The notes beneath the pieces are model-generated. The model was not told where the DNA came from. It saw only the letters and a list, made by a program, of their open reading frames with translations, and made no database searches. A stretch of 12,041 nt of DNA, taken from the NCBI GenBank assembly GCA_049966915.1, contig JBMFTS010000021.1, forward strand, positions 1 to 12,041. Reading direction: 5' to 3'. Source of the stretch: JAGDXZ01 sp049966915 (GTDB taxonomy: Archaea > Micrarchaeota > Micrarchaeia > Micrarchaeales > CABMGC01). How positions within the stretch are numbered: position 1 is the stretch's first letter; the number at the start of each line of letters is the position of its first letter. Shown piece by piece: positions 11,693 to 12,041 of the stretch. The translations under genes and the position numbers were made by a program.

Positions 11693-12041
11693 ATGCAGAT
11701 TCTTGTAGATACCAGTGCCATACTCTTCGCCTTGCGCAATACCAAAAACGCATTCGACGCACTTCTTGAAAGGTTTCCAGGCGCAGAGCTCGTGGTGTCG
11801 CGCGGAGTTGTATCAGAATTGAAGAAATTTGCAAAAGGCACCTCGGGAATAAGTGCTTATGCAAGGTTCGCGCTGAAAGACATCGCTTCGAGAAACGTTA
11901 CCGTGGTTGGCGACAGCAGAATGCCTGATTTATGGCTGCTCGACAGCAGCGCTGGCTCTATAGTGTGCACTAATGACATGGCGCTGAAGCGCAAGCTCAA
12001 GGAAAAGGGAGCAGAGGTTTTGAGCATTTCGAAGAGTGGCG
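11693..12041 (+). CDS. PIN-domain protein (VapC/Fcf1-like), cut by window end
   Basis: At least 116 residues; the frame is open to the end of the window. PIN domains are Mg/Mn-dependent ribonucleases with a cluster of acidic residues. Seen here: D6 in LVDTSAI, E42 in VVSELKKF, D79 and D84 in MPDLWLLDSSAG, and D95 in CTNDMALKRKLKEKG. The TNDxxLKRKLKEKG ending is typical of the archaeal Fcf1/VapC9-type group, whose members act in rRNA processing or as toxins. No antitoxin-like small gene precedes it: upstream is only a 54-base promoter gap and the divergent PAP2 gene. That favours a housekeeping RNA-processing role over a toxin-antitoxin unit, although a downstream partner could lie outside the window. 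The ATG at 11693 is preferred to ATG 11689, which is in another frame. Confidence 0.8.
   Translation, partial: MQILVDTSAILFALRNTKNAFDALLERFPGAELVVSRGVVSELKKFAKGTSGISAYARFALKDIASRNVTVVGDSRMPDLWLLDSSAGSIVCTNDMALKRKLKEKGAEVLSISKSG

Noticed and set aside
11693..12041. Toxin-antitoxin pair with the PIN protein as VapC
   Set aside because: No small antitoxin-like gene lies upstream on the same strand; only a promoter gap and a divergent membrane phosphatase are there.
1..12041. CRISPR arrays, insertion sequences or integrase genes
   Set aside because: No regularly spaced repeats, terminal inverted repeats or transposase-like proteins were seen; base and codon use look even across the window.

Overview
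The window looks like a compact archaeal chromosome segment. It carries archaeal-only or archaeal-type genes (L21e, Pelota, a TATA-binding-protein-like gene, KsgA/Dim1, AlaX, a class III (prepilin-type) signal peptide, and two enzymes of the archaeal mevalonate route). It also has a tRNA-Gln with an A1-U72 pair, AT-rich TATA boxes about 26-28 bases before leaderless start codons, and frequent ATA (Ile), AGG/AGA codons. Moderate G+C (high 40s by eye), very short intergenic gaps and several reduced proteins fit a small-genome DPANN archaeon such as a Micrarchaeota (ARMAN-2-like) member. That placement is inference from gene style, not from a marker comparison.

Left part (1-5402, all + strand): the end of an unrecognised gene, a HAD-family hydrolase, then a UbiD-family decarboxylase overlapping an aconitase X protein whose small 'swivel' and large catalytic parts are fused. 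Together the last two should convert mevalonate 5-phosphate to isopentenyl phosphate through trans-anhydromevalonate 5-phosphate. Next come a SelB/EF-Tu-like protein without visible GTP-binding motifs, preceded by a 140-base leader region with a palindrome and a short overlapping ORF, and a UlaG-like metallo-beta-lactamase-fold hydrolase.

Right part (5390-12041): almost every gene switches strand: ksgA (-), a pilin-like surface protein (+), pelota (-), a DedA membrane protein (+), a single-repeat TBP (-), L21e (+), tRNA-Gln (-), alaX (+), iscU/sufU and a PAP2 phosphatase (-, one operon), and a PIN-domain protein (+, cut by the window end). Convergent ends touch or overlap by a few bases. Four of the divergent gaps hold one palindromic TTATAA-type element positioned to serve both directions.

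The most unusual points are the TBP gene that encodes only one of the usual two repeats, with an intact neighbour immediately behind its stop, and the recurring symmetric TATA elements between divergent genes. A homodimeric, truly two-fold-symmetric TBP acting on symmetric promoters would connect the two; this is a hypothesis.
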